DNA from: Pseudoalteromonas prydzensis
GTDB taxonomy: Bacteria > Pseudomonadota > Gammaproteobacteria > Enterobacterales > Alteromonadaceae
DNA length: 64,000 nt
Direction of reading: 5' to 3'
Assembly: GCF_001661495.1 (NCBI RefSeq)
Contig: NZ_BDDT01000007.1
Coordinates: 124,001-188,000 of the forward strand
This document shows positions 45,272-55,643 of the stretch, piece by piece. Positions within the stretch are counted from its first letter, which is position 1; each line of letters starts with the position of its first letter. The notes below the pieces were generated by a model that saw only the letters and a program-made list of their open reading frames with translations, was not told where the DNA came from and made no database searches. A program made the translations under genes and the position numbers.

Positions 45272-46183
45272 TTAGGCTAAGTCTTCAACGTCACCTAAGC
45301 CCGCTGTTAATTCCTCAAGCAGTTGTTTTATTTCTTCTGAAGCAAGAATAAAGTCAGCATCAAGTTTAACTAGCATGTCTTCTTTAGGGATATCTGCATT
45401 TTCTTCTTTTAATGTTTCTGAGTAACTAAGGCGTTTAATTGAACCGTCGTTTTGCAGCATAAACTTCAAGCGCTCTTGCCAATCAAGGGCTAGTTTAGTA
45501 ACGCGTTTGCCACTTTCAAGGTGTGATTTTACTTCATCACAGGCAAGGTCATGGCCTTTAAGTTTAACTTGTGCGCCACTGTCATCGGCTTCTTCAAGTT
45601 CTGCATCTGAGCCAATCGCAAAACCTTCAGGCGTGCTAAAGTTAGTTAACCAGTCAGTTAAGAATACGTCTAAATCATAGTTAGCAAAGGCAGGTACTAC
45701 CGGTAACGTGCCTAATGATTTACGCAGTAGTGCTAATAACTCTTCCGCTTTGTTGAAACTGCCGCTATTGACCACCACCCAGCCGTTTTCTTGGTCGATA
45801 AAAGCAAACTGCAAGCTCGATTTTTTAAATGCTTGTGGTAGTAAGCTATGGAGAATGTTTTCTTTTAGCTCATCTTTTTCTTTTTTCTTAACTGGGCGAT
45901 TTTCTTCTGCTTCGATAAGCTCTATTTTTTCGGCAACCATATCGTTGATAACAGATGCTGGCAGTACTTTTTCTTCACGCTTTGCACAGACTAAAATACT
46001 TTTTTGCGAAAAATGGGCAAGGGTATCACCGTGCTTACCAAAGGCTTTTGTCCAACCAAAGGTACTTAGATCTTGGCTGCCACAAGGGCGAAATAAATCT
46101 TGTTCTAAAGCTTTATCAAAGTCTTCTTGAGTGTATGAAACGTCTTGTTTAAAGCGGTAACAAATAAGGTTACTAAACCACAT
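45272..46183 (-). CDS. rdgC: Recombination-associated protein RdgC
   Basis: A 303-aa nucleoid-associated DNA-binding protein that forms a ring around DNA and limits RecA activity. The start at 46183 gives the usual MWFSNLICYRF opening and the same length as E. coli RdgC (303 aa); the frame is open 11 codons upstream to 46216. Conserved features include LFRPCGSQDLSTFGWTKAFG and VEKIELIEAEENRPVKKKEK (in variant spelling), and the FLTDWLTNF segment. It is a single gene ending at the terminator shared with the HDOD gene. Confidence 0.95.
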   Translation of the reverse strand: MWFSNLICYRFKQDVSYTQEDFDKALEQDLFRPCGSQDLSTFGWTKAFGKHGDTLAHFSQKSILVCAKREEKVLPASVINDMVAEKIELIEAEENRPVKKKEKDELKENILHSLLPQAFKKSSLQFAFIDQENGWVVVNSGSFNKAEELLALLRKSLGTLPVVPAFANYDLDVFLTDWLTNFSTPEGFAIGSDAELEEADDSGAQVKLKGHDLACDEVKSHLESGKRVTKLALDWQERLKFMLQNDGSIKRLSYSETLKEENADIPKEDMLVKLDADFILASEEIKQLLEELTAGLGDVEDLA

Positions 46184-46303
46184 AGGGAAATTGATCCATT
46201 CGGTAAATTTGCCCAATCATAGCAATAAAAAGCTGATGCGCAAATGACTGATTGGCCAAACGTTTAGCAATTAAGCAATGTCTTAGACAATCAGTATCGC
46301 GAC

Positions 46304-48067
46304 CTAGTTATTAAATATAGACAACGGTTTTGGCATGTCTTTGGGGAAGCTAATATGGTAGTGCAGGCCTTTACCGGGTGAACTGGTTACCTCAATTTCA
46401 CCGCTGAGGGTTTGCTTGACTAAGTTAAAGGTGATGTGGGTGCCAAGGCCGCTGCCACCTTGATCGCGTTTGGTGGTAAAGAACGGGTCAAATAGTTTCT
46501 CTAGTTGTTGTTCAGTGACCCCATTGCCATTGTCTTTAAAGTCGATAATCACTTGGTCGTCTTCATCTTTAATTGCAATATCAATAATACCGTTATTGAT
46601 GCCATCAAAACCGTGGATCAATGAGTTCATAATTAAATTAGTAAATATTTGGCTAATCGCACCCGCTGGCAGGTTAAGGGTTAAATCTGCTGGGCAATCT
46701 AAATTAATGTGATGGCTGGTATGTTTAATTTTAGGGTGCAATGAACGAATGACTTCACCTAAATACTCTTTAAAGTTAATGGTGCGTACCGCTTCACTGG
46801 CTTGATCGACGGCGATTTGCTTAAAGCTGGCAACCAGTTCAGAAGCGCGGTCTAAATTGGTGGTTAATAGGCTGGTACTTTGCTTGGCATCATTAATAAA
46901 CTCTTCCAGCGCTTTAGGAGAGAGGGTTTTATCTTTGTAGGCCGCTTCTATTTGTAATAAACGCTCTTGTAAAAAAGAGGTGGCAGTAACGCCAATGCCT
47001 ACCGGTGTATTAATATCATGAGTAATACCAGCAACCAGTCCACCTAATGCCGCCATTTTTTCTGAGCCAACTAAACGCTCTTGTGCCATATTGAGCTCAT
47101 CCACATAGCGCTGCATTTCGGTTTGTTTAGTCAGTAATTCTTGTTCGGTATGACGACGCAAATCAATTTCTTCAGTGAGCGTGAGTTTTTGTTTTTCTAG
47201 TTCGTATTTTTGCTGTTGTAAATCCATCATCGCTTGGCTTAAGTTTGATGTTTTACGAGCTACTTCTTGCTCTAGTTGCAGGTTTTGTTGATCAAGCTTT
47301 TCGTTACTGATCATTAATTTTTTTTGTGTCTGTTCAAGTTCTTTGCGATATTGCACAACTTTATCGATCAATTTATTAAATGATTCTTCCATCACTTTTA
47401 ATTCGTTGTGCTCACTGGTTTCAATCTCGATATGTTGTCCTTCAAGGTCGTTTAACTCAAGGTCTTCTATTTGCTCTGTCAATTGCGCGAGGGGTTCGGT
47501 GAGCAATTTTCTAAATGCCATTAAAAACAAAATGATCAAGAAAGTGGTTTTGATCATCGCATTACCAATTAAAAAGTAAATGGAGATCATAATTCGGCTA
47601 AATACTACTTCTCGGCTGGAGAACAGTGTTACATCACCCACTTGGGTAGCACGCCCTGAAAATTCAAAGATCAATGGAAAGGTATAACCAAATAAACCCG
47701 ATGGGGTGTCTTCAATGATGGCTTCTTCTTGTACTAATTGTTGGCTGTACAGCTCGCGAATATCTAACGAGCGGCCCAACTGTGAAATAATTTCGCCGCT
47801 ATCATCACGGACAATGATGCCTTCGATCATAGGAATCGCTAATAAACCTTCAGCAGTGGTGATGGTTTGTTTGGTGTTTAGTTCCCAAATAGCGCGAGTT
47901 AAACTACGGCTAAAGGTTTTTTGTAGAGTCGTTAATTCATCACGGATATAATCTTTCGTGTTCACATACTCTGCTATAACTTGCCCGCACGTCACTACAA
48001 AAGTTAATAAAAAGTAGACGGATAACACGCTGGTAAGTAGCTTCTTCGACAGGCTTTTTTGTAGCAT
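46304..48067 (-). CDS. Membrane sensor histidine kinase
   Basis: A 587-aa kinase. It has membrane segment 1 at about 10-31, an extracytoplasmic sensing region of about 130 residues (about 32-160), membrane segment 2 at about 165-185, a HAMP-like linker and a long coiled coil (about 225-335). HisKA carries His350 in GLVAGITHDINTPVGIG. HATPase shows NLIMNSLIHG, DNGNGV and GGSGLGTHITFNLV. The ITHDINTP form is found in kinases linked to CheY-like regulators. The AAGGAG ribosome site lies 13 bases before the ATG, longer than usual. It diverges from a single-domain regulator, the probable partner. Confidence 0.9.
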   Translation of the reverse strand: MLQKSLSKKLLTSVLSVYFLLTFVVTCGQVIAEYVNTKDYIRDELTTLQKTFSRSLTRAIWELNTKQTITTAEGLLAIPMIEGIIVRDDSGEIISQLGRSLDIRELYSQQLVQEEAIIEDTPSGLFGYTFPLIFEFSGRATQVGDVTLFSSREVVFSRIMISIYFLIGNAMIKTTFLIILFLMAFRKLLTEPLAQLTEQIEDLELNDLEGQHIEIETSEHNELKVMEESFNKLIDKVVQYRKELEQTQKKLMISNEKLDQQNLQLEQEVARKTSNLSQAMMDLQQQKYELEKQKLTLTEEIDLRRHTEQELLTKQTEMQRYVDELNMAQERLVGSEKMAALGGLVAGITHDINTPVGIGVTATSFLQERLLQIEAAYKDKTLSPKALEEFINDAKQSTSLLTTNLDRASELVASFKQIAVDQASEAVRTINFKEYLGEVIRSLHPKIKHTSHHINLDCPADLTLNLPAGAISQIFTNLIMNSLIHGFDGINNGIIDIAIKDEDDQVIIDFKDNGNGVTEQQLEKLFDPFFTTKRDQGGSGLGTHITFNLVKQTLSGEIEVTSSPGKGLHYHISFPKDMPKPLSIFNN

Positions 48068-48346
48068 GGGGGTCCCATAGCTCCTTTATTTTTTACACAA
48101 AGCTTAATTCATACCCTAGCAACGAGTACATTAAATACTAAAGTTAGCTAATAAATGTTTAAAAATAAATAAAATAATCTTATTTAGCCGTATATTGCCT
48201 ATTTTTCTTTTTTTAGCAGAAACTTAAGCTTATCGCTGTTAAATTTTTGTGTTATAAAATCACAATCACTTTGTAACATTATGATTTTTTGAGTGACAAT
48301 TAGCCTCACTCAGTGATCTATTATCGGTATTTTAGTTGTCAATATT
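48068..48346. other. Divergent promoter region, kinase / CheY-like regulator
   Basis: A 279-base AT-rich gap between divergent signalling genes. It must hold the promoters of both, but no unmistakable -35/-10 pair or palindromic operator was found. No small ORF with a convincing ribosome site was seen. Confidence 0.5.
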
Positions 48347-48712
48347 ATGAATTTTTCCGTATTGGTGTGTGATGATTCTACAGTAGCACGCAAACAAGTT
48401 GTGCGTTGTTTAAATGAATGTATTACAGCAGATATTATGCAAGCAAAAAATGGCCGCGAAGCCTTAGAGTTAATGAAAACGCATAATTTTGACTTATTGT
48501 GTCTTGATCTAACAATGCCTGAAATTGATGGCGTGCAGGTGCTTGAGCGTATTAAAGCGCAAAAAATAGAATGCTTCGTGCTGGTTATTTCTGCTGATAT
48601 TCAACATGCAATGAAACAGCGTGTCGCAAAGTTAGGCGCTATTGATTTTATTGATAAGCCAATAGATAAAACCAGATTAAATGAAATCCTGCATAAATTT
48701 GGCATTCATTAG
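48347..48712 (+). CDS. CheY-like single-domain response regulator
   Basis: A 121-aa receiver domain with no output domain. VLVCDDSTVARKQV holds the acidic pair, Asp54 in LLCLDLTMPEIDG is the phospho-acceptor, and Ser in VISAD and Lys in DKPID complete the site. It lies opposite the sensor kinase and is its likely partner. Without an output domain it may act by protein contact, as CheY does. The ribosome site is weak. The thr operon leader begins 81 bases after its stop. Confidence 0.9.
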   Translation: MNFSVLVCDDSTVARKQVVRCLNECITADIMQAKNGREALELMKTHNFDLLCLDLTMPEIDGVQVLERIKAQKIECFVLVISADIQHAMKQRVAKLGAIDFIDKPIDKTRLNEILHKFGIH

Positions 48713-48793
48713 ATTTGTTTATAACCAAAAAGCATAATTTATCTTTTTATTAAGGGTTGACAGAATAGCCATGTTTAAGGCAGTCTAAGGGCT

Positions 48794-48853
48794 ATGAAAA
48801 CAAATAATCACGTATTGACCATTATTATTACAACCACCATTCTAACTGGATAG
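48794..48853 (+). CDS. thrL: thr operon leader peptide
   Basis: A 19-codon frame, MKTNNHVLTIIITTTILTG, too short for routine ORF calls. Ten of its 19 residues are Thr or Ile, the two amino acids that control thr operons by attenuation. It lies 149 bases before thrA and is followed by a strong terminator. The ribosome site is poor: AAGG only 3 bases before ATG. A TTGACA at 48757-48762 may be a -35 element, but no clear -10 matches it. Composition and position together make the assignment good. Confidence 0.88.
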   Translation: MKTNNHVLTIIITTTILTG

Positions 48854-48878
48854 TGGCATAGGTCGGTGCAACAAATTT

Positions 48879-48915
48879 AAAGGCCTGTGTTCACTAAGAA
48901 CACAGGCCTTTTTTC
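48879..48915 (+). terminator. thr operon attenuator terminator
   Basis: AAAGGCCTGTGTTC pairs with GAACACAGGCCTTT around a short loop, followed by six T. It lies 25 bases after the leader stop and 28 before thrA. By analogy with E. coli, stalling at Thr/Ile codons when charged tRNA is scarce would allow an alternative pairing and read-through into thrABC. Confidence 0.9.
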
Positions 48916-48942
48916 GTTTTATGGGATGAGGAAACATAAAAA

Positions 48943-51360
48943 ATGCGCGTATTAAAATTTGGCGGGTCGTCGCTTGCCGACTTTGCATGTTTACAACAGG
49001 TAGCTCAGTTAGTTAAAGCACAATTAAAAGATGAAATGTTATTGGTGTTATCAGCGCCCGGTGGCATGACCGATTCACTGGTCGCTTTAGCAAGTGCGGC
49101 AGAGCTGGGACTTGATTATAGCGAACAATGGGATGCACTCGTTACCCGTTGCGAAAGTTTAAAAGCGGCTGTTGCCGCTGACTTTGGAGAAGTACAGAAC
49201 TGGCCTGATCTAAATGAACTGCAAAATAAATTAGCGGGGGTTAAGTTAATCCAATGTTGTCCAGATCAAGTACGCGCTTATGTGATTAGCTTTGGTGAAC
49301 GTGTTAGCGTATCACTAATGCAATGCTTATTAAGTTCACACAACGCCCGTTACCTTGAAGCCACAGATTGCATCGCATCAACAGGTGGTTATATTGATGC
49401 TGAAGCTGATTTAGCAGCAAGTAAAATTCGTTTTCAAGCTGCCTTAAAAGCCAACCCAGCTACTATTTATATCATGCCAGGTTTTACAGCCAGCAACGAA
49501 CAAGGGCAACTAACTACTTTAGGTCGTAATGGTTCTGACTATTCAGCTGCAATCGCGGCAGCGTGTTTAGAAGCGCAAGTGTGCCAAATTTGGACGGATG
49601 TTGACGGTGTGTACAGTGCCGATCCGCGTTATATTAAAAAAGCCACTAAAGTAGATTTCTTATCATATAAAGAAGCAATGGAGCTGTCTTACTTTGGCGC
49701 GAAAGTGTTGCACCCTAAAACAATTCTACCCTGCGCTAAAGCGGGTGTGCCATGTGAAATTAAAAATACCCATAACCCAGATGCACAAGGCTCATTGATC
49801 AGTAATGAAAATGTGTCATCGGAGCCGGTAAAAGCCTTATCTAGCCTGCAAAACCTTGCCATGCTAACGGTGTCTGGCCCGGGTATGAAAGGCAAAGTTG
49901 GGATGGCATCGAAGGTATTTAATGCCCTTGCTCACGATAACGTATCTATCGTTTTAATTACTCAATCGTCATGCGAATTTAGTATTAGCTTTTGTGTTCA
50001 TGAATCAGATTTACCGCTTGCCCTTGAAGCGTTGCAAAGTGCTTTTGAACTTGAATCGCAAGCTGGTTTAATTGAGCCGGTGCATGTGCAACGCAACTTA
50101 GCAATTGTAACCCTAGTTGGTGATAATATGCGTGCTCACAAAGGCTTAGCGGCTAAGTTTTTTGCATCCCTCGCACAAGCACAAGTTAACATTGTTGCAA
50201 TCGCGCAAGATTCAACAGAAAGTGCAATTTCAGCAGTGATTGATGGCGAGTTGTGCAACGATGCGGTTAAAGTGTGTCACGAAAACTTCTTTACTCATAT
50301 TCCGTCAATTGATGTGTTTTTATTAGGCTGCGGTTTAGTTGGCCAAGAACTAATTCAACAATTAGAGCGTCAACAAACATGGCTTGAAAAGCGTAACATC
50401 AAACTAAACTTGTACGGTGTGGCTAATTCTCGTCAGTTACACTTGGATAGTGAAGGCATTGCCTTTGATGATTGGCAACAAAAGTTAGCATTATCAGAGC
50501 AAGCTTTTGATTTAAAACTGGTTGAGCAATTTGTTAAACAAAACCATTTGATCAACCCTGTGTTAGTTGATTGTACGTCTTCAGATGCTTTAGCCGCGCA
50601 ATATGTTGACTTTTTGAATGCAGGCTTTCATGTTGTTGCAGCAAATAAAAAAGCCAATACTAGCTCGTATCCATATTACCAAGAACTAATTGCCGCAACG
50701 CAAAAGAACAACCGTAAGTTTTTATATGAAACTAACGTGGGTGCCGGTCTGCCTGTTATTGATAACTTACAGTCACTATTTGGTGCAGGCGATGAGTTAC
50801 TTGAATTCAGCGGTATTTTATCCGGTTCACTGTCGTATATGTTTGGTGCACTACAAGATGGCTTGTCATTATCAGAAGCCACTATTAAAGCCAAAGAAAG
50901 TGGCTTTACAGAGCCGGATCCCCGTGATGATTTATCGGGCACCGACGTGGCTCGTAAGCTATTAATTATTGCCCGTGAAGCCGGGTTGAAATTAGAGCTT
51001 AGCGATATCGAAGTTGAATCAGTACTGCCTGCGGGTTTTGCTGAAGGTGATGATGTTGCTGAATTTATGGCGAAACTACCAAGTTTAGATGCCGCCTTTA
51101 ACGACCGCATTCAAAGTGCTGCTAGTGAAGGGAAAGTACTTCGTTATGTAGGTACAATCAAAGCTGGTCACTGTAAAGTTGGCATTGAAGCAGTTGATGC
51201 GACACACGCACTTTCAGTTATTCGTGATGGCGAGAACGCATTGGCAATATTGAGTGAATACTACCAGCCACGTCCATTCGTTATTCGTGGTTATGGTGCA
51301 GGCTCTGCGGTTACAGCAGCAGGTGTATTTGCTGATATTTTAAAAACACTATCGCGCTAG
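48943..51360 (+). CDS. thrA: Bifunctional aspartokinase I / homoserine dehydrogenase I
   Basis: An 805-aa fusion enzyme that makes aspartyl phosphate and reduces aspartate semialdehyde to homoserine. The N-terminal kinase opens [13 protein letters not shown] and has [20 protein letters not shown]. Two ACT-like domains in the middle ([20 protein letters not shown] and [14 protein letters not shown]) bind threonine for feedback inhibition. The dehydrogenase (about 455-805) has [44 protein letters not shown] and [19 protein letters not shown]. Slightly shorter than E. coli ThrA (820 aa). It is first structural gene of thrABC, behind the attenuator. Confidence 0.97.
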   Translation: MRVLKFGGSSLADFACLQQVAQLVKAQLKDEMLLVLSAPGGMTDSLVALASAAELGLDYSEQWDALVTRCESLKAAVAADFGEVQNWPDLNELQNKLAGVKLIQCCPDQVRAYVISFGERVSVSLMQCLLSSHNARYLEATDCIASTGGYIDAEADLAASKIRFQAALKANPATIYIMPGFTASNEQGQLTTLGRNGSDYSAAIAAACLEAQVCQIWTDVDGVYSADPRYIKKATKVDFLSYKEAMELSYFGAKVLHPKTILPCAKAGVPCEIKNTHNPDAQGSLISNENVSSEPVKALSSLQNLAMLTVSGPGMKGKVGMASKVFNALAHDNVSIVLITQSSCEFSISFCVHESDLPLALEALQSAFELESQAGLIEPVHVQRNLAIVTLVGDNMRAHKGLAAKFFASLAQAQVNIVAIAQDSTESAISAVIDGELCNDAVKVCHENFFTHIPSIDVFLLGCGLVGQELIQQLERQQTWLEKRNIKLNLYGVANSRQLHLDSEGIAFDDWQQKLALSEQAFDLKLVEQFVKQNHLINPVLVDCTSSDALAAQYVDFLNAGFHVVAANKKANTSSYPYYQELIAATQKNNRKFLYETNVGAGLPVIDNLQSLFGAGDELLEFSGILSGSLSYMFGALQDGLSLSEATIKAKESGFTEPDPRDDLSGTDVARKLLIIAREAGLKLELSDIEVESVLPAGFAEGDDVAEFMAKLPSLDAAFNDRIQSAASEGKVLRYVGTIKAGHCKVGIEAVDATHALSVIRDGENALAILSEYYQPRPFVIRGYGAGSAVTAAGVFADILKTLSR

Positions 51361-51369
51361 GAGAGAGCT

Positions 51370-52296
51370 ATGATTGAAGTATATGCTCCGGCTTCTATTG
51401 GTAACTTTGCAGTAGGCTTTGATGCACTTGGCGCAGCACTTGCGCCAATTGACGGCACATTATTAGGTGACGTTGTGGCGGTAACTGCCGCGGCGACTGA
51501 TGAGTTTGTTTGCTCAGGCGACTATGCACATAAATTGCCTAGTGATGCTAGTGAAAATCTCGCTTATCAGTGCCTTGTGCATTTTCGTGAACAGGTTGCG
51601 CCAACCATGCCAAGCGTAAAATTGGAACTGAAAAAGAATTTACCAATTGGTTCTGGTTTGGGGTCAAGTGCTTGCTCTGTAGTAGCAACATTTGCAGCCT
51701 TGGATAAATTTGCTGGTACACAGTTAAGTCAAGTGCAACTGATTGAGTTGATGGCAGATTTTGAAGCGATTGTCAGTGGTGGTCGTCATTACGATAACAT
51801 CACGCCGTGTTATTTAGGTGGCTTACAGTTAACGGGTGACTTAATTCCAAATAAATCAATTGCCTTACCGGTTGATGAAAGTTGGTACTATGTGGCGGCT
51901 TTCCCTGGTTTCTCACTGAACACAGCTAAAGCACGTTCTGTGTTACCAAAACAACTCAGCATGCATGCCAGTGTTGAATTTGCGCAGCGCTTATCAGCGT
52001 TTAGTACTTTATTGTTAACTAGTCGCTTTGATGAAGCACTCTCCATTATGAGTGATGAAATCGCAGAGCCGCATCGTGCTCCCTTGATCAATGGTTTTAG
52101 TGAAGCAAAAGCGGCATTACCAGAGCTTGGCGCTGAAATTGTCAGTATCTCAGGTGCTGGGCCTACTTTATTTACCGTGTGTAAAACCCTTGCAGCAGCG
52201 CAGCAATGCGCGCAGTGGCTTGAACAAAACTATATTAATGAGCAGGGCTTTTGCCATATTTGCAAGCTCGATAACGCCGGCACGCGTCAGTTATAA
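51370..52296 (+). CDS. thrB: Homoserine kinase
   Basis: A 308-aa GHMP kinase that phosphorylates homoserine. It opens VYAPASIGNFAVGFDALGAA. The ATP-binding motif is LPIGSGLGSSACSVVA, and the third GHMP motif is SISGAGPTLFTVC near the C-terminus. The start has ribosome site aggagag. It is separated by 9 bases from thrA and 18 from thrC, so the three genes form a single transcript. Length is typical (E. coli 310 aa). Confidence 0.97.
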   Translation: MIEVYAPASIGNFAVGFDALGAALAPIDGTLLGDVVAVTAAATDEFVCSGDYAHKLPSDASENLAYQCLVHFREQVAPTMPSVKLELKKNLPIGSGLGSSACSVVATFAALDKFAGTQLSQVQLIELMADFEAIVSGGRHYDNITPCYLGGLQLTGDLIPNKSIALPVDESWYYVAAFPGFSLNTAKARSVLPKQLSMHASVEFAQRLSAFSTLLLTSRFDEALSIMSDEIAEPHRAPLINGFSEAKAALPELGAEIVSISGAGPTLFTVCKTLAAAQQCAQWLEQNYINEQGFCHICKLDNAGTRQL

Positions 52297-52314
52297 GAAT
52301 TTAAGGAATTAATA

Positions 52315-53598
52315 ATGCAATTACATAATCTAAAAGATGATTCACAAAAAGTGTCGTTTGTTGAAGCGGTTAAAACAGGGCTTGGGCGCAATCAAGGGGT
52401 ATTCTTTCCCGAGTCACTTGCACCTATTGCTGATATTGACGCATTGCTGGAAATGGACTTTGTTACTCGTAGCAGCAAGATATTATCGCACTTAATTGGT
52501 GATGAGCTGCCAGCGGATACTGTTGCACAGATGGTGCAAAATGCGTTTAACTTCCCTGTAAAACTAGTTGAAGTTGAAAAGAACATTTATTGTTTAGAGT
52601 TGTTTCATGGTCCAACGCTGGCGTTTAAAGACTTTGGTGGGCGCTTTATGGCTGAGTGCTTGGCGCAATTTAGCCAAGGTGAAAAAACCACAATCCTAAC
52701 CGCAACCTCAGGGGACACTGGCGCAGCGGTTGCCCATGCCTTTTATAATAAGCCCAATATCGATGTGGTTATCCTGTATCCAAAGGGAAAAATCTCACTA
52801 GCGCAGCAAAAACTGTTCACAACACTGGGTAATAACATCCATTGTTATGCGGTTGACGGCAGCTTTGATGATTGCCAAGCGATGGTTAAAAATGCTTTTT
52901 TAGATGATGAAGTTAAATCGCGCTTAGGGTTAAATTCAGCAAATTCAATTAATATCAGTCGCTTAGTTGCACAGGTGTGTTATTACTTTGAAGCTATCGC
53001 ACAACTGCCAAAAGCGCAACGTGCTAATGCACATATCTCAGTCCCAAGTGGTAACTTTGGTAATGTGTGCGCGGCGATGATTGGTGCGGTAATTGGTTTA
53101 CCTGTGGGGAAATTAAGCGCAACAACGAATCAAAATGATACAGTGCCACGCTTTATGCTGGATAAAAACTGGGCGCCAAATGCCACAATTGAGTCACTGT
53201 CAAATGCGATGGATGTGAGTAAACCTAATAATTGGCCCCGTGTACAAACCATGCTCGATAACAATTGGTTTAATTATGATGATTTTTATTCAACTAGCGT
53301 CAATGAAAATGACACGCAAGCAGTGATGAAAAAAATTCAACAAACCGGTTATGTGGCTGAACCGCATACAGCGATTGCTTATCAGGGCCTTAAAGCTAAC
53401 TTAGCTACTGATTCAGCAGGTATTTTCTTAGCTACAGCACACCCTGCGAAGTTCAAAGAGAGTGTCGAAGAGATACTTGATATTGAACTTGAAATGCCAA
53501 AACCATTAGCGGATGCCTTAGCTAAAACATGTTTGGCTGAAGATATTAATAATGACTACACTGTATTGCGCGACATTTTATTAGCTAAATTAGGTTAA
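52315..53598 (+). CDS. thrC: Threonine synthase
   Basis: A 427-aa PLP enzyme converting phosphohomoserine to threonine. The N-terminus MQLHNLKDDSQKVSFVEAV is family-typical. The PLP lysine is in TLAFKDFGGRFMAE, the phosphate-loop region in ATSGDTGAAVAHAF, and PSGNFGNVCAA follows. Length equals E. coli ThrC (428 aa). It is the last gene of thrABC, with ribosome site aaggaa, and is closed by a strong terminator. Confidence 0.97.
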   Translation: MQLHNLKDDSQKVSFVEAVKTGLGRNQGVFFPESLAPIADIDALLEMDFVTRSSKILSHLIGDELPADTVAQMVQNAFNFPVKLVEVEKNIYCLELFHGPTLAFKDFGGRFMAECLAQFSQGEKTTILTATSGDTGAAVAHAFYNKPNIDVVILYPKGKISLAQQKLFTTLGNNIHCYAVDGSFDDCQAMVKNAFLDDEVKSRLGLNSANSINISRLVAQVCYYFEAIAQLPKAQRANAHISVPSGNFGNVCAAMIGAVIGLPVGKLSATTNQNDTVPRFMLDKNWAPNATIESLSNAMDVSKPNNWPRVQTMLDNNWFNYDDFYSTSVNENDTQAVMKKIQQTGYVAEPHTAIAYQGLKANLATDSAGIFLATAHPAKFKESVEEILDIELEMPKPLADALAKTCLAEDINNDYTVLRDILLAKLG

Positions 53599-53629
53599 CA
53601 TTTACTTGCGTAGTTAAGCTTATAAAATG

Positions 53630-53664
53630 AGCGGTGTGATGACATTTCATCACACCGCTTTTTT
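53630..53664 (+). terminator. Intrinsic terminator of the thr operon
   Basis: AGCGGTGTGATGA pairs with TCATCACACCGCT around a 3-4-base loop, followed by six T. It ends the thrABC transcript 32 bases after the thrC stop. Confidence 0.92.
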
Positions 53665-53695
53665 ATGTGTTGAGCGTTAATAGATGAAAATTTAT

Positions 53696-54060
53696 TTATA
53701 TCAATGCGTGAGAGCGGCGATTTAAAATACGTAAAAATAAAATTAATAGCCCACAACAACAGAGCATCACGCCAGCGGGGTAAATAAATTTATAGGGTAT
53801 CCAGTGGATTAAAAGTATGCCCGCGATGAACAAAAAAACGGTTTAAATTCATAATAGTAAAAGTGTTTGTTAGCACGGATACGATTTACTTGACGATCTT
53901 TTCGCCGCGCATTTGAGCGAAGCCGCCAAATATTGGCACCATTAAAAAATAACAATACACCTAGTATAGTTGGCAATAAGGCACTGGAAGCGACCACGCA
54001 GAAGCTTCCAAACACGATGTAAAAATAAGGAATTGATTCGTAGATAGGTTTAGCGAGCAT
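53696..54060 (-). pseudogene. Small four-segment membrane protein gene with a homopolymer frameshift
   Basis: The frame from ATG at 54060 codes for 83 residues (LAKPIYESIPYFYIVFG and ILGVLLFFNGANIWRLRSNA form a membrane hairpin) and stops at 53809. In the -1 frame, reading continues directly after the T7 run (A7 at 53832-53838 on the plus strand) as KPF-FLFIAGILLIHWIPYKFIY and AGVMLCCCGLLILFLRILNR, a second membrane hairpin, to a stop at 53696. One extra T would restore a protein of about 120 residues with two similar halves. This may be a real null allele, a sequencing indel, or programmed slippage on U7. I do not know the function. Confidence 0.6.
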
Positions 54061-54334
54061 AATAAATTAGAGTATCATCCATGATCATATTTCATACAAT
54101 ACTAGTGTGAAAGTGCAAAAGTGCAATGATTGGAAATATTAAAAATATAAATGCTGAGTGTTGTGCTCATTAGTTTTTATTATGTTTTGATAAAAAAATA
54201 TCATTACAAAAGCACTGTGAATTAAATTCAATCCCTGTTTAAATATGTTCATCTTTACACCATAGGCAAATTGACGTTTTCAGCGTATAATTCAGCCTTT
54301 AAAAAATACCATACACGTTGCCCTAGGAGCCCCC
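54061..54334. other. Upstream region of glyA
   Basis: A 274-base AT-rich gap between the divergent small membrane-protein gene and glyA. A TATAAT at 54286-54291 is a possible -10 element, but the best -35 candidate TTGACG at 54271 is too close. No glycine-riboswitch-like fold, PurR site or small ORF was recognised. Confidence 0.4.
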
Positions 54335-55591
54335 ATGTTAGAACGTAGCATGAATATTTCGGATTTTGATCCAGAGTTATTTGACGCAATCAACAAAGAG
54401 ACTGCTCGTCAAGAAGAACACATTGAGCTAATTGCATCTGAAAACTACTGTAGCCCACGCGTACTTGAAGCGCAGGGATCACAGTTAACTAATAAATATG
54501 CTGAAGGTTACCCAGGCAAGCGTTACTACGGTGGTTGTGAGCACGTTGACGTTGTTGAACAATTAGCGATTGACCGTGCCAATGAATTATTTGGATCAGA
54601 TTACGCAAACGTTCAGCCACATGCGGGTTCGCAAGCGAATGCAGCTGTTTTCTTAGCACTTTTAGATGCGGGCGACACTGTACTAGGCATGAGCTTAGCG
54701 CATGGTGGTCACTTAACGCATGGTTCACATGTAAGCTTCTCTGGTAAGCTTTACAATGCAATCCAATATGGGCTTGACGAAGCGACAGGCGAAATTGATT
54801 ACGCACAAGTTGAAGCGCTTGCTCTTGAGCACAAACCAAAAATGATCATCGGTGGTTTTTCAGCATACTCAGGTATTGTTGATTGGGCTAAATTCCGTGA
54901 AATCGCTGATAAAGTAGGTGCTTACCTGTTTGTTGATATGGCTCACGTTGCGGGTCTTATTGCTGCTGGCGTATACCCAAGCCCAGTACCTCATGCACAT
55001 GTTGTTACTACAACAACGCATAAAACATTAGCGGGTCCTCGTGGTGGTTTAATCATCTCTGCATGTGGCGACGAAGCGATTTACAAAAAGCTAAACAGCG
55101 CTGTATTCCCTGGCGGCCAAGGTGGTCCTTTATGCCATATCATTGCAGCAAAAGCAGTAGCATTTAAAGAAGCATTACAACCTGAGTTTAAAGTGTACCA
55201 AACACAAGTTGTTAAAAATGCCCAGGCTATGGTTGCTGTAATGCAAGAGCGCGGCTACAAAATTGTTTCTGACAAAACAGAAAACCACTTGTTCTTACTT
55301 GATTTAATCGATAAAGACATCACTGGTAAAGACGCTGATGCAGCATTAGGTAATGCTAATATCACTGTTAACAAAAACTCAGTGCCAAATGATCCGCGTT
55401 CACCGTTTGTGACGTCTGGCTTACGTATTGGTTCTCCTGCAATCACGCGTCGTGGTTTTAAAGAAGCAGAATCAAAAGAGCTTGCTGGCTGGATCTGTGA
55501 CGTACTAGACAACATCAATGATGAGTCTGTACAGGCACAAGTAAAAGAGAAAGTTAAAGCAATCTGTAAAAAATTACCAGTTTACGCTTAA
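54335..55591 (+). CDS. glyA: Serine hydroxymethyltransferase
   Basis: A 418-aa PLP enzyme that interconverts serine and glycine while loading tetrahydrofolate with a one-carbon unit. It is highly similar to E. coli GlyA (417 aa) throughout: [40 protein letters not shown], and the PLP-lysine motif [16 protein letters not shown]. The ribosome site is aggag. It is followed by its own terminator, so nrdR and the riboflavin genes are probably transcribed separately. Confidence 0.98.
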   Translation: MLERSMNISDFDPELFDAINKETARQEEHIELIASENYCSPRVLEAQGSQLTNKYAEGYPGKRYYGGCEHVDVVEQLAIDRANELFGSDYANVQPHAGSQANAAVFLALLDAGDTVLGMSLAHGGHLTHGSHVSFSGKLYNAIQYGLDEATGEIDYAQVEALALEHKPKMIIGGFSAYSGIVDWAKFREIADKVGAYLFVDMAHVAGLIAAGVYPSPVPHAHVVTTTTHKTLAGPRGGLIISACGDEAIYKKLNSAVFPGGQGGPLCHIIAAKAVAFKEALQPEFKVYQTQVVKNAQAMVAVMQERGYKIVSDKTENHLFLLDLIDKDITGKDADAALGNANITVNKNSVPNDPRSPFVTSGLRIGSPAITRRGFKEAESKELAGWICDVLDNINDESVQAQVKEKVKAICKKLPVYA

Positions 55592-55643
55592 TTGTTAAGC
55601 TGACAGTAATTTAGATCACAATAGCGTTGTTTTTTGCTATTAT

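Noticed and set aside
54061..54334. Glycine riboswitch or PurR/MetR site before glyA
   Set aside because: Only AT-rich DNA with scattered short TGAA/TTCA words; no convincing fold or full operator.
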